Shown: in pieces, positions 39,685 to 49,791 of the stretch | Layout: the number at the start of each line of letters is the position of its first letter | Position numbering within the stretch: the first letter of the stretch is position 1 | Assembly: GCA_009909035.1 (NCBI GenBank) | Contig: JAAAOB010000141.1 | Location: forward strand, 62,001 to 126,000 | Direction of reading: 5' to 3' | DNA from: Bacteroidota bacterium | Lineage (GTDB): Bacteria > Bacteroidota > Rhodothermia > Balneolales > Balneolaceae | Length of the DNA: 64,000 bases | Program-made: the position numbers and the translations under genes | The notes under the pieces: generated by a model | The model's input: the letters and a program-made list of their open reading frames with translations, nothing else | What the model was told of the DNA's origin: nothing | The model's database searches: none

Positions 39685-39745
39685 ATTGCTTTTCTTTTTA
39701 AAATAAAAAATTTACGGTAAATCACACTGTCTTTAACGTACAAAA

Positions 39746-40441
39746 TCAGGTATAGTTACGCTCGCCAAATATGGCAGTGCCCACACGAACCATCGTCGAC
39801 CCCTCTTCAATGGCCTCTTCCAGGTCGTTGGTCATCCCCATGGAGAGATGCTCAAGGGTGACGGAGCCGTCGACCAGGTGCAGATGTTCATCGCGAAGAG
39901 TTTTCAGCAGCTTAAATTCATTGCGAACCTGCTCTTTATCGTCCGTAAATGTGGCCATGCCCATGAGTCCCCTGACGTGCGTATACGTTAGATCTTGTCC
40001 GTATGTTAGTATCTTCTCAAGGTCGTCCGGATCGCACCCGCTCTTCTGATCCTCATCACTGATATTTACCTGGATCAGAACGTTTATGTGCCGGCCGATT
40101 CGTGACGCCCGCTTTTCTACCTCTTTGAGCGCTTTCTTTTTATGGATTGAATCGATCCAGTCTACCCGCTCCACCATATATTTAATTTTATTGGTCTGGA
40201 GATTTCCTATAAAATGCCACCGGATCTCATCATCTTCAATCTCTTCCATTTTATCCTGGAGCTCCTTCGCCCGGTTTTCACCGAAATGAAGCTGAGAAGC
40301 TTTTCGTGCCTCCAGAATATCGGCATTGGGCTTGGTTTTGCTTACCGCCACCAGCACGATCTCCTCCGGATCCCGTCCACAGGCGGTACAGGCTGTTCTG
40401 ATTCGTTGCTGAACGTTGTCTAAATTTTCTTCTATAGCCAT
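39746..40441 (-). CDS. yggS: YggS/PLPBP-family PLP-dependent protein
   Basis: VLVAVSKTKPNADILEA, HFGENRAKELQDKM, WHFIGNLQTNKIKYMV, LSMGMTNDLEEAIEEGSTMVRVGTAIFGER. Confidence 0.95.
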   Translation of the reverse strand: MAIEENLDNVQQRIRTACTACGRDPEEIVLVAVSKTKPNADILEARKASQLHFGENRAKELQDKMEEIEDDEIRWHFIGNLQTNKIKYMVERVDWIDSIHKKKALKEVEKRASRIGRHINVLIQVNISDEDQKSGCDPDDLEKILTYGQDLTYTHVRGLMGMATFTDDKEQVRNEFKLLKTLRDEHLHLVDGSVTLEHLSMGMTNDLEEAIEEGSTMVRVGTAIFGERNYT

Positions 40442-40962
40442 ATGGTTGTTTTCAGTTTGTGACGTTTGTTAGCTAAAAATGAATCACCGGAGAAACATTC
40501 CGTTCGTTTCCTTTTTATTCTCACCATATCTGTTCATCTGAAGAGGGAGTGCCGGCAACTGCTTTTGGCAGCTTTTAAAAAACGACCCCGGCACAAGATA
40601 ATAATTTTGGTTCTGCCGGAAACATTGTGGATAAACAAATTCATTAGAACATTGCCCCCCCTTTCGCCCTGAAATAGTAGAAGGCAGGTCCACTCGTAAC
40701 TCCGGATTCCCTACATCGTTCTCCAGCTCAAAAGTCTCCTAACCTTTGTAATGGATTTGAAACCGTTTGCGATTTCCGAATTTACCAGCCTTGGAATTGG
40801 GAGCGAGGCGGGCAGGTTCTGCGGAGCGTATGGGATTGGTTGTAAATAGCCTACCGGATCGATCGTTGATTGCAAGCAATGAGAGATATGGACCATTGCT
40901 ATTTACATCCCATAGCGAAGCATAATCTCCGAGCGAGCAATTCCACAGCCTGGCGATTTTTG

Positions 40963-40988
40963 GATACTTTTTGACGCCAAAAAGTATC
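40963..40988. repeat. Perfect 11-bp palindrome hairpin within a dispersed repeat
   Basis: GATACTTTTTG-ACGC-CAAAAAGTATC. Confidence 0.75.
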
Positions 40989-42063
40989 AGGAGAGAAAAT
41001 AGTTGGGGTACACTAACTATGCTGTACCCATAACGTTTCCTGTAGTTCTTTTGTTTATTCGGTAATTTGAGTATTGGGTATCATTTTTATGGCGGAGTGG
41101 AACATCATGTGGTTCGATATCGAAATTTTATATGCCGCCCATTCACCAAAAAAAGCCTGTCATTCTGACTGAGCGGAGGCCGCTTTTTAGCCGGAGTCGC
41201 CCCGAATGGATCCCCCCAGGGGAAAGAATCTCCTTGTTATGGGATTTAGTTTATTAGGTAATTTGATAATTCGTTATCGAACTTCATTTTGTGTGACGGT
41301 GTAAATCGGCTTGTGGTTTCTTTCTACCGCACTGTTGCGCAAAGGTATTCGCCTTGCTCCCTGCCTCCTATGCCTTGAATCTTCAACTCAATCCTCACCA
41401 CCACAAACTCCAGTAACAGACGCTGTCAGCTCCTTCTGTTCACTCCCTCTCACAGCATTTGTCGACTCACCCTCCGCTGGTGAAACTGACGAACCGATGA
41501 ACCGAGAAATACCCAACCGATGAAGTGGTGAACGTCATCGGATGAGTTTCGATGAAAATACCAGAAGTGCAGTATCCATGCATTGACTCATTGGTGCCTC
41601 ATCCGATGACTCTCCGGAATTCATTTATTCCGTGGTGGCTCCACGGATTGAACTCCTCAACTCCCCATCGACTCAACTATTTTTTCTTGTAACTCCCATT
41701 GCCTCGGGGCATGGAGATGGACGCCTCAAAAGACCACGCACCGTGCTCCAAAAAAAACGGCGCTTTCCGACTCATCCTCCGCAGGGGAAACTGACGAACC
41801 GAGAATCCGAGAAAATGATGAACTATTGGGCATCGATTCTCTTTGCTTATGGCGATGTGAAACATTACGTGGGGTCGTTAACTGCAGTGTTATCTAAAGA
41901 TTTTCGCCGTGCACCCTGCAACTTTGCTCTGAATCCTGTCTCGCCAGTTGTATTTCTACCATTGATCAAATAGATTGATCTATCTGCTTTTCAGTCCGCT
42001 ACGAGACAAATGGCTGCAGATATTTGCGGTTTCTTGAACACTTATAGGTTAACCTTCGGCACC

Positions 42064-43779
42064 ATGAATATGAACGGAAAACACAAAAAAGAGAACAGCT
42101 ACGATGCAATTGTTGTGGGATCCGGAATCACCGGGGGATGGGCCGCCAAGGAGCTCTGCGATCGGGGCCTGAAGACGCTTGTACTGGAGCGAGGACGCCC
42201 GGTGGAGCATCAGGACGACTATCCCACCGCCCTGCTTGATCCCTGGGAAGAGACCAACGCAGGACGAATTCCGCAATCTGAACGGGAAAAGAACCCGGTT
42301 GTCAATCGCTGCTACGCCTACAATGAAAACACAAAACACTTCTTCCTGGAAGATGAAGAGCACCCGTACCAGCAGGAACAGCCGTTCGACTGGATTCGTG
42401 CCTACGTAGAAGGGGGCAAATCCCTGCTCTGGGCCCGCAACGGCCAGCGGTGGAGCCGTTACGATTTTGAGCGCCCTGCCCGCGACGGCTGGGGCTTTGA
42501 ATGGCCAATCACCTACGATGAGCTGGCGCCCTGGTACGATAAGGTGGAGCATTTCGTTGGGTGGAGCGGCAACAAAGATGGCCTTGAAGAACTGCCTGAC
42601 GGCGATTTCCTCCCGCCATTCGACCTCAACTGCGTGGAGTCGGACATGAAAACACGGATTGAACTACAGTTCCCGGAGCGAACCATGATCCAGGGACGCT
42701 GTGCCCATTTAACCGAGGTCCGCGACATCCACCGCCAGCAGGGACGCGGACTCTGTATGGCCCGCAACCGGTGCTACCGCGGATGCCCCTACGGCGCCTA
42801 CTTCAGCTCCAACTCCTCCACCCTGCCCTGGGCCCAGCGAACCGGCAACCTCACCAAGGTGACGCACGCGGTTGTTCACTCCGTTATTTACGACGATACC
42901 AAAGAAACCGCCACCGGGGTCCGCGTGGTGGATGCAAATACCGGGAACATGACCGAATATTACGGGCGCACCATCTTTATGAATGCCTCCTGCCTGAACA
43001 CAAACCTGATTATGATGAACAGCCGATCGGCCCGATTTCCCGACGGACTCGGCAACGACAACGGGCTGCTGGGCCGTTACGTTGCCTTCCACAACTACCG
43101 CGGTCAGATCAGTGCCGATATGGAGGGATACCTGGAGTCATACTACTACGGCAGACGGCCGGCCGGCCCGCTCATCGCCCCGTTTCGAAATGTATTTCAG
43201 CGTGACCAGGTCGATTTTGAAGGCTCTTACCTGGTTCCGGTTGGCGCGAGCCGCCAGGGATGGCAGCGGGGTATTTATGAAAAGACGATCGGTACAGAAC
43301 TGAAGAAAAAAATGACTCAGCCCGGGCCGTGGACTGTTTATATGGGCCTGCAGGCGGAAACCGTTCCGATTTTTGAGAACCATGTGAGGCTCAGTACAGA
43401 TCAGACCGATCGCTGGGGGTTGCCGCAGCTGGTGACCTCGGTCGATTATACCGAAAATGATGAAGCGCTGCTTACAGATTACTTTGAACAGGGAACCGCA
43501 ATGCTGGAAGCCGCAGGCTGTACGAACATCCGCGTCCGGGACACCAAGCAGGCCCCCGGACTGGATATTCACGAAATCGGTGGGGCACGCATGGGGAACG
43601 ACCCGAAAACTTCTGTCTTGAACAGGTGGAACCAGGTTCACGGTTGCAAAAACGTGTTTGTGACCGACGGGGCCTGTATGAGCTCAGTGGCCACCCAGAA
43701 TCCATCGCTCACATTCATGGCTCTTACTGCCCGTGCCGCCAACTATGCCGCGGATGAGATGGAAAAAGGGAATCTGTAA
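42064..43779 (+). CDS. GMC-family FAD-dependent oxidoreductase
   Basis: YDAIVVGSGITGGWAAKELCDRGLKTLVLERG; HEIGGARMGNDPKTSVLNRWNQVHGCKNVFVTDGACMSSVATQNPSLTFMALTARAA. Confidence 0.93.
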   Translation: MNMNGKHKKENSYDAIVVGSGITGGWAAKELCDRGLKTLVLERGRPVEHQDDYPTALLDPWEETNAGRIPQSEREKNPVVNRCYAYNENTKHFFLEDEEHPYQQEQPFDWIRAYVEGGKSLLWARNGQRWSRYDFERPARDGWGFEWPITYDELAPWYDKVEHFVGWSGNKDGLEELPDGDFLPPFDLNCVESDMKTRIELQFPERTMIQGRCAHLTEVRDIHRQQGRGLCMARNRCYRGCPYGAYFSSNSSTLPWAQRTGNLTKVTHAVVHSVIYDDTKETATGVRVVDANTGNMTEYYGRTIFMNASCLNTNLIMMNSRSARFPDGLGNDNGLLGRYVAFHNYRGQISADMEGYLESYYYGRRPAGPLIAPFRNVFQRDQVDFEGSYLVPVGASRQGWQRGIYEKTIGTELKKKMTQPGPWTVYMGLQAETVPIFENHVRLSTDQTDRWGLPQLVTSVDYTENDEALLTDYFEQGTAMLEAAGCTNIRVRDTKQAPGLDIHEIGGARMGNDPKTSVLNRWNQVHGCKNVFVTDGACMSSVATQNPSLTFMALTARAANYAADEMEKGNL

Positions 43780-43824
43780 CACCATTTTCGGACCCAGGTG
43801 CCACATTTTGAATACTGCTCTTAC

Positions 43825-44043
43825 CTAATTTTCCCGCTCAAGATTGGGTGCGCAAGTCTGGGTTCCAAATATCCTGTAAATCGGGCAAAACGAAAGTGTA
43901 CCTGTTCCAATCAGGATAATTCCTACAATTCCCCATAGAGAATCAAACCAGAAACCCGCAAAAATAATAAGCATTCCAAGGACTACCCGAATAATTGAGT
44001 CCATCGATCCGACATTTTTTTTCACAATTCTCATAACATTCAC
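43825..44043 (-). CDS. DUF2892-family inner membrane protein
   Basis: KKNVGSMDSIIRVVLGMLIIFAGFWFDSLWGIVGIILIGTGTLSFCPIYRIFG. Confidence 0.85.
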   Translation of the reverse strand: MNVMRIVKKNVGSMDSIIRVVLGMLIIFAGFWFDSLWGIVGIILIGTGTLSFCPIYRIFGTQTCAPNLEREN

Positions 44044-44054
44044 CTCTTTTTTTT

Positions 44055-44110
44055 ATTGATATAAATAATGCTCTGTTGAACTATTGATATAAATAATGCT
44101 CTGTTGAACT
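44055..44110. repeat. Exact tandem duplication, 2 x 28 bp
   Basis: ATTGATATAAATAATGCTCTGTTGAACT twice, directly upstream of the DUF2892 gene. Confidence 0.95.
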
Positions 44111-44268
44111 AAAGGTACAATCTGTATCAAATTAAACCTGTACGGTCACCGCTGAAACCAATGTAGGAGAATTGACTACACGCTTGCCGCCGGTGCAATC
44201 ACGACCCAAAAACAACAGCGCATTATTTCTATTCATCAAAACCCTTCTTATCTTCCTGCCGACCAACT

Positions 44269-44352
44269 GCCCGGGTGGCGGAATTGGTAGACGCGCCGGA
44301 TTCAAAATCCGGTGATGGCAACATCGTAGGGGTTCAAGTCCCCTCCCGGGTA
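44269..44352 (+). tRNA. tRNA-Leu(CAA)
   Basis: GCCCGGGTGGCGGAATTGGTAGACGCGCCGGATTCAAAATCCGGTGATGGCAACATCGTAGGGGTTCAAGTCCCCTCCCGGGTA; anticodon loop TTCAAAA, TpsiC GGTTCAAGTCC, long variable arm. Confidence 0.95.
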
Positions 44353-44662
44353 CTGAGAAGTTTTGAGATAGGAGATCATAGATAAGAGATATGATATAAT
44401 CGATGAGAGTGATGCTGGTCACGCTCTGGGCGATGCATGCTAAGTCATTCTTCGATAGCACTCTCCTTGCAACTCTGGTTTTATTTTTTTGGTATTCGCT
44501 GGCTTGATTGCCCACATCCCCCCTTCAAGAAGACTTTTCTCATACCCAGGAAAAACCAAGGGTCGTATCAAAAATTTTTTATGAATTGAACCTTTCTGCG
44601 AAAATTTCCCGCCTCTCTTGCCGGCGCTTCACCAACTAAGGTCAACATTATTCCACAGAAAG

Positions 44663-44696
44663 TTGACATACATTGCGGCATTATGTATTATACATA
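44663..44696 (+). promoter_or_regulatory. Candidate sigma70-type promoter with a PadR-like operator overlapping the -10
   Basis: TTGACA-17 nt-TATTAT; the -10 lies inside the dyad TATGTATTATACATA (44682-44696). Confidence 0.5.
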
Positions 44697-44721
44697 GCAA
44701 CATTATGTAACTAATAAGTCT

Positions 44722-44973
44722 ATGTACAAAACAATCATAATTTCCATTCTGGCCGCATTCACAGCACATATCGTGGATGCTCAATCCGTCCTGTCACCGG
44801 CACTGGCCGAGACTCTCAGTTTGGCTGATGTTGAAAACCGCGATCAGGTGATCTACCTGGTGGAGACGGGCGAACCGGCAACAGGTATCGTTGAAGAGTA
44901 CCACGAGTCCGGCCAGATCAAGAGCAGGCGCTCCGTTGTAACCGGCAAAGCGGACGGAAGAGTTTGTTTATAG
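44722..44973 (+). CDS. Short secreted YwqK/MORN-like protein
   Basis: Signal peptide MYKTIIISILAAFTAHIVDAQ; GEPATGIVEEYHESGQIKSRRSVVTGKADG repeat, then an early stop. Confidence 0.55.
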   Translation: MYKTIIISILAAFTAHIVDAQSVLSPALAETLSLADVENRDQVIYLVETGEPATGIVEEYHESGQIKSRRSVVTGKADGRVCL

Positions 44974-45024
44974 GACACGAATCAGCACAAACAGAGAATA
45001 GTACAACACCAAATAGAGGAAACC

Positions 45025-45369
45025 ATGGCAACTAAAGCTCTCGTAGCAGCATCCAGTAAACCGATTATACTATCTATCCTGTCTCACGGAAAAAGTTATG
45101 GGTACCAGGTTATTAAAAACGTGGAGCGTCTTTCCGGCGGCGAGCTTGAATGGACGGATGCGATGCTCTATCCGGTACTGCACAGAATGGAAAAAGACGG
45201 CCTGATTCAGTCTGAATGGGTTGTGGCCGATAACGGCAGGCGGCGGAAGTACTATCAGATCACGGAAGCCGGGCAGGAAGAGCTCGAGAAGGAAAAATCG
45301 CAATGGATGAATGTACACCACGCGCTTGAGAAGCTGTGGGGACCCAATCCGGCATTGAACCTGGGGTAA
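45025..45369 (+). CDS. PadR-family transcriptional regulator
   Basis: ILSILSHGKSYGYQVIKNVERLSGGELEWTDAMLYPVLHRMEKDGLIQSEWVVADNGRRRKYYQITEAGQEEL. Confidence 0.93.
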   Translation: MATKALVAASSKPIILSILSHGKSYGYQVIKNVERLSGGELEWTDAMLYPVLHRMEKDGLIQSEWVVADNGRRRKYYQITEAGQEELEKEKSQWMNVHHALEKLWGPNPALNLG

Positions 45370-45376
45370 ATCACGA

Positions 45377-48094
45377 ATGAGCAGTTTTGATCTGAACCAT
45401 GCCCTCAACGAGTGGCGCCGAAAACTTCGAAAACAGCAGGGTCTGGAACCCGGCATGATCGAAGAACTGGAGTCTAATCTCCTGGACCGGATGGATGAGT
45501 ACGTCATCAAGGGATATTCGGCTGAGGAGGCATTCAAAATGGCGGCGGAAAAAAGCCTGGGCGGTGATGATGGAGAAGCCGTGGCCGATGAATTCTACAA
45601 GGCTCGTACGCCCTTCTACAAACAGACGCCGCCCTGGAAGGGCAACGCATCCCTGGTCGATCTGCTGCCAAGCTACCTCAAAGTGGCCGTCCGTAACTTC
45701 CAGCGTAAGGGAGCCTACACGGCAATTAACTACATCGGGCTCACGGTTGGGCTGTTAACCGCCTGCTTTGTAGGCCTCTATATTCACTTTGAGTTAAGCT
45801 GGGACGACTTTCACACCAAGTCAGACCGAATTGTACGTATCGGGCAAGAATTTCGGTCGCAATCCTACAGTCTGAACGCATTCGATGGATACCGAAGTGC
45901 GACACGGGAAACACAGCTCAATCAAATTACAGGCTTTGAGAATGTGCCCGGGGTTAAGGATGTTGCCCACTTTTGGATCTTTGGCGGGGCATCGTTTTTG
46001 ACGATTGACGACCGGCGATATTCCGAAGACGGACTTCTGACGACCAATACACCGTCAGCATTTTTCAACCTGTTCGACTGGAGATTTATACACGGAAGCG
46101 CCGAAAACTTTTCGGCCACTCCGAACCGGGCGGTGCTGACCGAGTCTACAGCCGACATGATTTCACCGGATGATCAGCGATTACTCTCCGAGCTGATCGG
46201 ACAAACGTTTGTGCTTGATTCCACGACCTACGAGATTGCCGGAATCATTGAGGACATCCCCGAGAACTCTCACTACGAATTTAAGATTGCGCTTCACGAT
46301 CCCAAGATTGAATACTGGGGAGGCCGTACCTACGCACTTCTCGAGGATGGAGTTAGCCCGCAAACAGTAAAGCAGCGGTGGGATGACAACATTTCAGAAA
46401 TCAATTCGAGGCTGGCGGCTGAAACGGAGTTGTTTAAAGGCTTTGTCGTCCGACCGCTCGAAAGTCTCCATCTTTATGGAGATGATCTGTACGAGTTAAA
46501 AACGCCCGGCAACCCGCGCTATCTTTGGATATTCGGGATCATCGGGCTGGTCATTCTGCTAATTACCCTTACCAACTACACCAATCTCTCAATAGCAATA
46601 TATTCCGGACGAAACCGGGAGATCGGAATGCGGAAGGTGATGGGGGCAGGGCAATTGCAGGTCGCCGGGCAGTTTTTGATGGAATCGGTACTATTGGCCC
46701 TGTTTACGTTGCCCGTTGTTCTTGCGCTCATCACATGGCTGCTCCCATACTTTAATTCGTTTATGGATGTGAACATTGAGAATCTATTTCTGAGCAACTG
46801 GTCAGCCTCATTACTGCTCCTGGCGGCCGTGCTGATGTTTGGATTGGCATCCGGACTATATCCCGCGCTGACTCTCTCCGGTAGAAATATTCGTGACCTC
46901 TTCAACAAACAGATGACCCGTCCAAAAACACGCGGGGTCACGCTTCGAAAAGGTCTGATCACCTTTCAGTTTGTGCTTCTGATCGGGCTTGGCAGCGCTA
47001 CGTGGTACATCAACAGCCAGCTCAACTACATCAACCAGAAAGATATCGGGTACGCAAAAGAGGGTATTGTGTATGTGCTGATGGAGGACAATGATAAATA
47101 CAATGAGTTTAAAGAGAGGCTGTCGTCGGTACCGGGAATCAATGGTGTTGGATCCGGTACTCCGCTGGCCAGGAGCACCTTTAACCAGGTGACCTATCGA
47201 ATTGACGGGGATGACCAGATTTTTGATGATGGATACCGCATTTTTATGAATCCCGGTGCACTGAAAGCCTATGGAATTGAGACATCGGTGGATGAGTATT
47301 TTGAGAATACTGAAAATACTCCTCAGCTGCTGACGCTGATTAATCAGTCTGGCGCCGAAAAATTTTCACGGGTGATGGGCGTGCCGAAAGAGGATCTTAT
47401 CGGGATGACTTTTCGAACGGAGCCGTCATACACACAAGACGACGGAACTGTTGGATTTCCCAAGCAGATCGACGGCTTTTTTGAAGACATCAACATGTTT
47501 TCGCTGCGTGAAGAGATCGATCCCTATTTTATGGAGGTCCGGCCGGATGTAACCACCGCATGGGCGATTGTAAACTTTAATACCGCCAGTGCGGGCAGCG
47601 TACTGGACGACATCAGGGCGACTTATAATAAGCTTGGACAGTCCTTTCCGTTTATCAGTCGCTTCCAGGAAGACCGGATTGAAAGTCTCTACATCAAAGA
47701 TCAGCAGGCAGGGTCGCTCACGATCTACCTGAGCGTACTTGCGTTCCTGGTGGCGATGCTTGGGCTGATCGGGTTGGCGGCCTACCTCACAACGCTGCGC
47801 GAGAAAGAGATTGGCGTACGAAAAGTGTTGGGCGCATCCACAGGCCAAATCCTGTTTCAGCTAAATAAAGAGTATATCTACCTGATCGGAATTTCCGTGC
47901 TAATTGCGGGACCGATCGCATACCTGGGCGTCACGCAGTGGCTTGCAAATTACGCCTTCCGAATTTACATCAATCCGCTCGTAATACTGGCCGTTGCCCT
48001 GCTGACGCTTTTCATCGCTTCACTTGCCGTCAGTTCACAGACGCTGAGGGCTGCCGTCAACAACCCCGTCAAAGCGCTCCGAAGCGAGCAGTAA
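45377..48094 (+). CDS. ABC transporter permease with N-terminal permease-prefix region (MacB/FtsX type)
   Basis: GRNREIGMRKVMGAGQLQVAGQFLMESVLLALF; TTLREKEIGVRKVLGASTGQILFQLNKEYIYLIG; N-terminal ~100 aa helical prefix. Confidence 0.9.
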   Translation: MSSFDLNHALNEWRRKLRKQQGLEPGMIEELESNLLDRMDEYVIKGYSAEEAFKMAAEKSLGGDDGEAVADEFYKARTPFYKQTPPWKGNASLVDLLPSYLKVAVRNFQRKGAYTAINYIGLTVGLLTACFVGLYIHFELSWDDFHTKSDRIVRIGQEFRSQSYSLNAFDGYRSATRETQLNQITGFENVPGVKDVAHFWIFGGASFLTIDDRRYSEDGLLTTNTPSAFFNLFDWRFIHGSAENFSATPNRAVLTESTADMISPDDQRLLSELIGQTFVLDSTTYEIAGIIEDIPENSHYEFKIALHDPKIEYWGGRTYALLEDGVSPQTVKQRWDDNISEINSRLAAETELFKGFVVRPLESLHLYGDDLYELKTPGNPRYLWIFGIIGLVILLITLTNYTNLSIAIYSGRNREIGMRKVMGAGQLQVAGQFLMESVLLALFTLPVVLALITWLLPYFNSFMDVNIENLFLSNWSASLLLLAAVLMFGLASGLYPALTLSGRNIRDLFNKQMTRPKTRGVTLRKGLITFQFVLLIGLGSATWYINSQLNYINQKDIGYAKEGIVYVLMEDNDKYNEFKERLSSVPGINGVGSGTPLARSTFNQVTYRIDGDDQIFDDGYRIFMNPGALKAYGIETSVDEYFENTENTPQLLTLINQSGAEKFSRVMGVPKEDLIGMTFRTEPSYTQDDGTVGFPKQIDGFFEDINMFSLREEIDPYFMEVRPDVTTAWAIVNFNTASAGSVLDDIRATYNKLGQSFPFISRFQEDRIESLYIKDQQAGSLTIYLSVLAFLVAMLGLIGLAAYLTTLREKEIGVRKVLGASTGQILFQLNKEYIYLIGISVLIAGPIAYLGVTQWLANYAFRIYINPLVILAVALLTLFIASLAVSSQTLRAAVNNPVKALRSEQ

Positions 48095-48169
48095 CCTTTT
48101 CATTATCCTATGACCTGAACCAAAATACTCAATACAGAAGATTCCTTAACCCCCATACCTAACAACGTT

Positions 48170-49768
48170 ATGCAATTTTATAAAAGTCTTACACGCGGTC
48201 ATCAAAAAAGCGGAAAAAGATTCAGACATCGATTCAAACCGATACTAATAGCACTCACGATCGCGTGTTCATTGGCATTAACAAACAATCTGTTACATGC
48301 ATCGGATGTTGATATTTCAGATGGTCAGGTTGTAATGGAGGGAGATCAGGCCTTCATTGAGTTTCAGATATCCTGGAAGCTCTCCTGGCATAACGAAACC
48401 AACTGGGACGCCGCCTGGGTGTTTGCCAAAGACCCATCGCGAGGATTTCAGCACGTGGCATTGACTCATGACTCGGGTGAACTCATCAGGAATCATCTAT
48501 CTGATCAGCCGGAACCGGGGTTTGATGTCTCGGACGATCAGCTGGGCGTGTTTATCTACAGGGGCCAGCAGCGCTCAGAGCGTGGTTCTAATAACTGGAG
48601 TGTGAGGGTTGAGTGGGATTATGCTGCATCAGACTACACGATTGATGAGTTGCCAGAATCCGTTGAAATGTATGCCATTGAGATGGTTTACGTGCCGGAT
48701 GGTCCGTTTGAGACAGGTGATCCGTTGGGGAAAAACGGGCCCGACAACGCGTTTTTCAGCCTGAATGAGGACAGTACCGGCACGTATCGCGTTACCTCCT
48801 CAGAGGCGATATCCGTCTGCGATGAGGACGGAAGTCTCTGCTATCAAAATCAGTATGGACGCGGGCGTGGAGGTGATCAGAAAGGGCCGATTCCCGCTGA
48901 GTATCCGAATGGGTACGACGCTTTCTACCTGATGAAATACAAGATCTCACAGGGACAGTATGCCGAAATGCTGAATACGCTGTCGGATCTTCAAACCGCT
49001 AACCGGGCTATTTTTGGTTCGTCTGCATATGAAGACCGCGGTACGATAAAACGGGTCAATGGTCGATATGTAGCTGAAAATCCCGATCGTGCGTGCAATT
49101 ATCTCGGCTGGGAAGACGGGGCTTTGTTTGCTGACTGGGCCGGATTAAGGCCATTCACAGAATTGGAATATGAAAAAGCAGCCCGTGGACCTGTTGAGGC
49201 AGTTGCTAATGAATATGCCTGGGGAACAACCAGCATCACACATGGTGATACGCTCTTCAACCCAAACGGCATCATGGCAGACCGGGAAGATGGTGATGAA
49301 TACATTCGCGGAAACGCAAACTACCGGCCACAGGACCGGGATTTCAGCGTCAGGGAAGAGACCATCTTTATCGGTGGAGATGGAGGGATTGGCCCACTTA
49401 GAATCGACATTTTTGAAACACGGGCACATCGTATCAACGCGGAAAATATCCGGGAGGCATCTGGTGCGGGATACTACGGTGCACTTGGGCTTACAGGCGG
49501 TCTTTTTGAACGGATTGTAACGGTTGGAAATGAACGCGGACGAGCCTTTACCGGATCTCATGGTGATGGTAATATCAACTACTCAGGATACGCTGGAAAT
49601 ACAGTAGAGGACTGGCCGTCACGATCCGGGAATGGCCTTGCGCTGCGTGCCCGTAACTATGCATTTGATACCCGTCGACTACAAATGGCCAACCGCGGAT
49701 TTGGACAGTATTCTGCCACCTATCGGGCGAGAGGTATGGGATTCCGTGCCGCCCGTACTTCAGATTAA
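48170..49768 (+). CDS. SUMF1/FGE-fold secreted protein (copy 1)
   Basis: IEMVYVPDGPFETGDP; FYLMKYKISQGQYAEMLNTL; WEDGALFADWAGLRPFTELEYEKAARGP; GNERGRAFTGSHGDGNINYSGYAGN; GFRAARTSD. Confidence 0.85.
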   Translation: MQFYKSLTRGHQKSGKRFRHRFKPILIALTIACSLALTNNLLHASDVDISDGQVVMEGDQAFIEFQISWKLSWHNETNWDAAWVFAKDPSRGFQHVALTHDSGELIRNHLSDQPEPGFDVSDDQLGVFIYRGQQRSERGSNNWSVRVEWDYAASDYTIDELPESVEMYAIEMVYVPDGPFETGDPLGKNGPDNAFFSLNEDSTGTYRVTSSEAISVCDEDGSLCYQNQYGRGRGGDQKGPIPAEYPNGYDAFYLMKYKISQGQYAEMLNTLSDLQTANRAIFGSSAYEDRGTIKRVNGRYVAENPDRACNYLGWEDGALFADWAGLRPFTELEYEKAARGPVEAVANEYAWGTTSITHGDTLFNPNGIMADREDGDEYIRGNANYRPQDRDFSVREETIFIGGDGGIGPLRIDIFETRAHRINAENIREASGAGYYGALGLTGGLFERIVTVGNERGRAFTGSHGDGNINYSGYAGNTVEDWPSRSGNGLALRARNYAFDTRRLQMANRGFGQYSATYRARGMGFRAARTSD

Positions 49769-49791
49769 TCTCACTATAAAAAAGAACAGAT

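Noticed and set aside
41632-41973. 113-aa plus-strand ORF
   Set aside because: Lies in a repeat-rich non-coding region; low-quality composition and contains the duplicated CTGACGAACCGAGAA segment.
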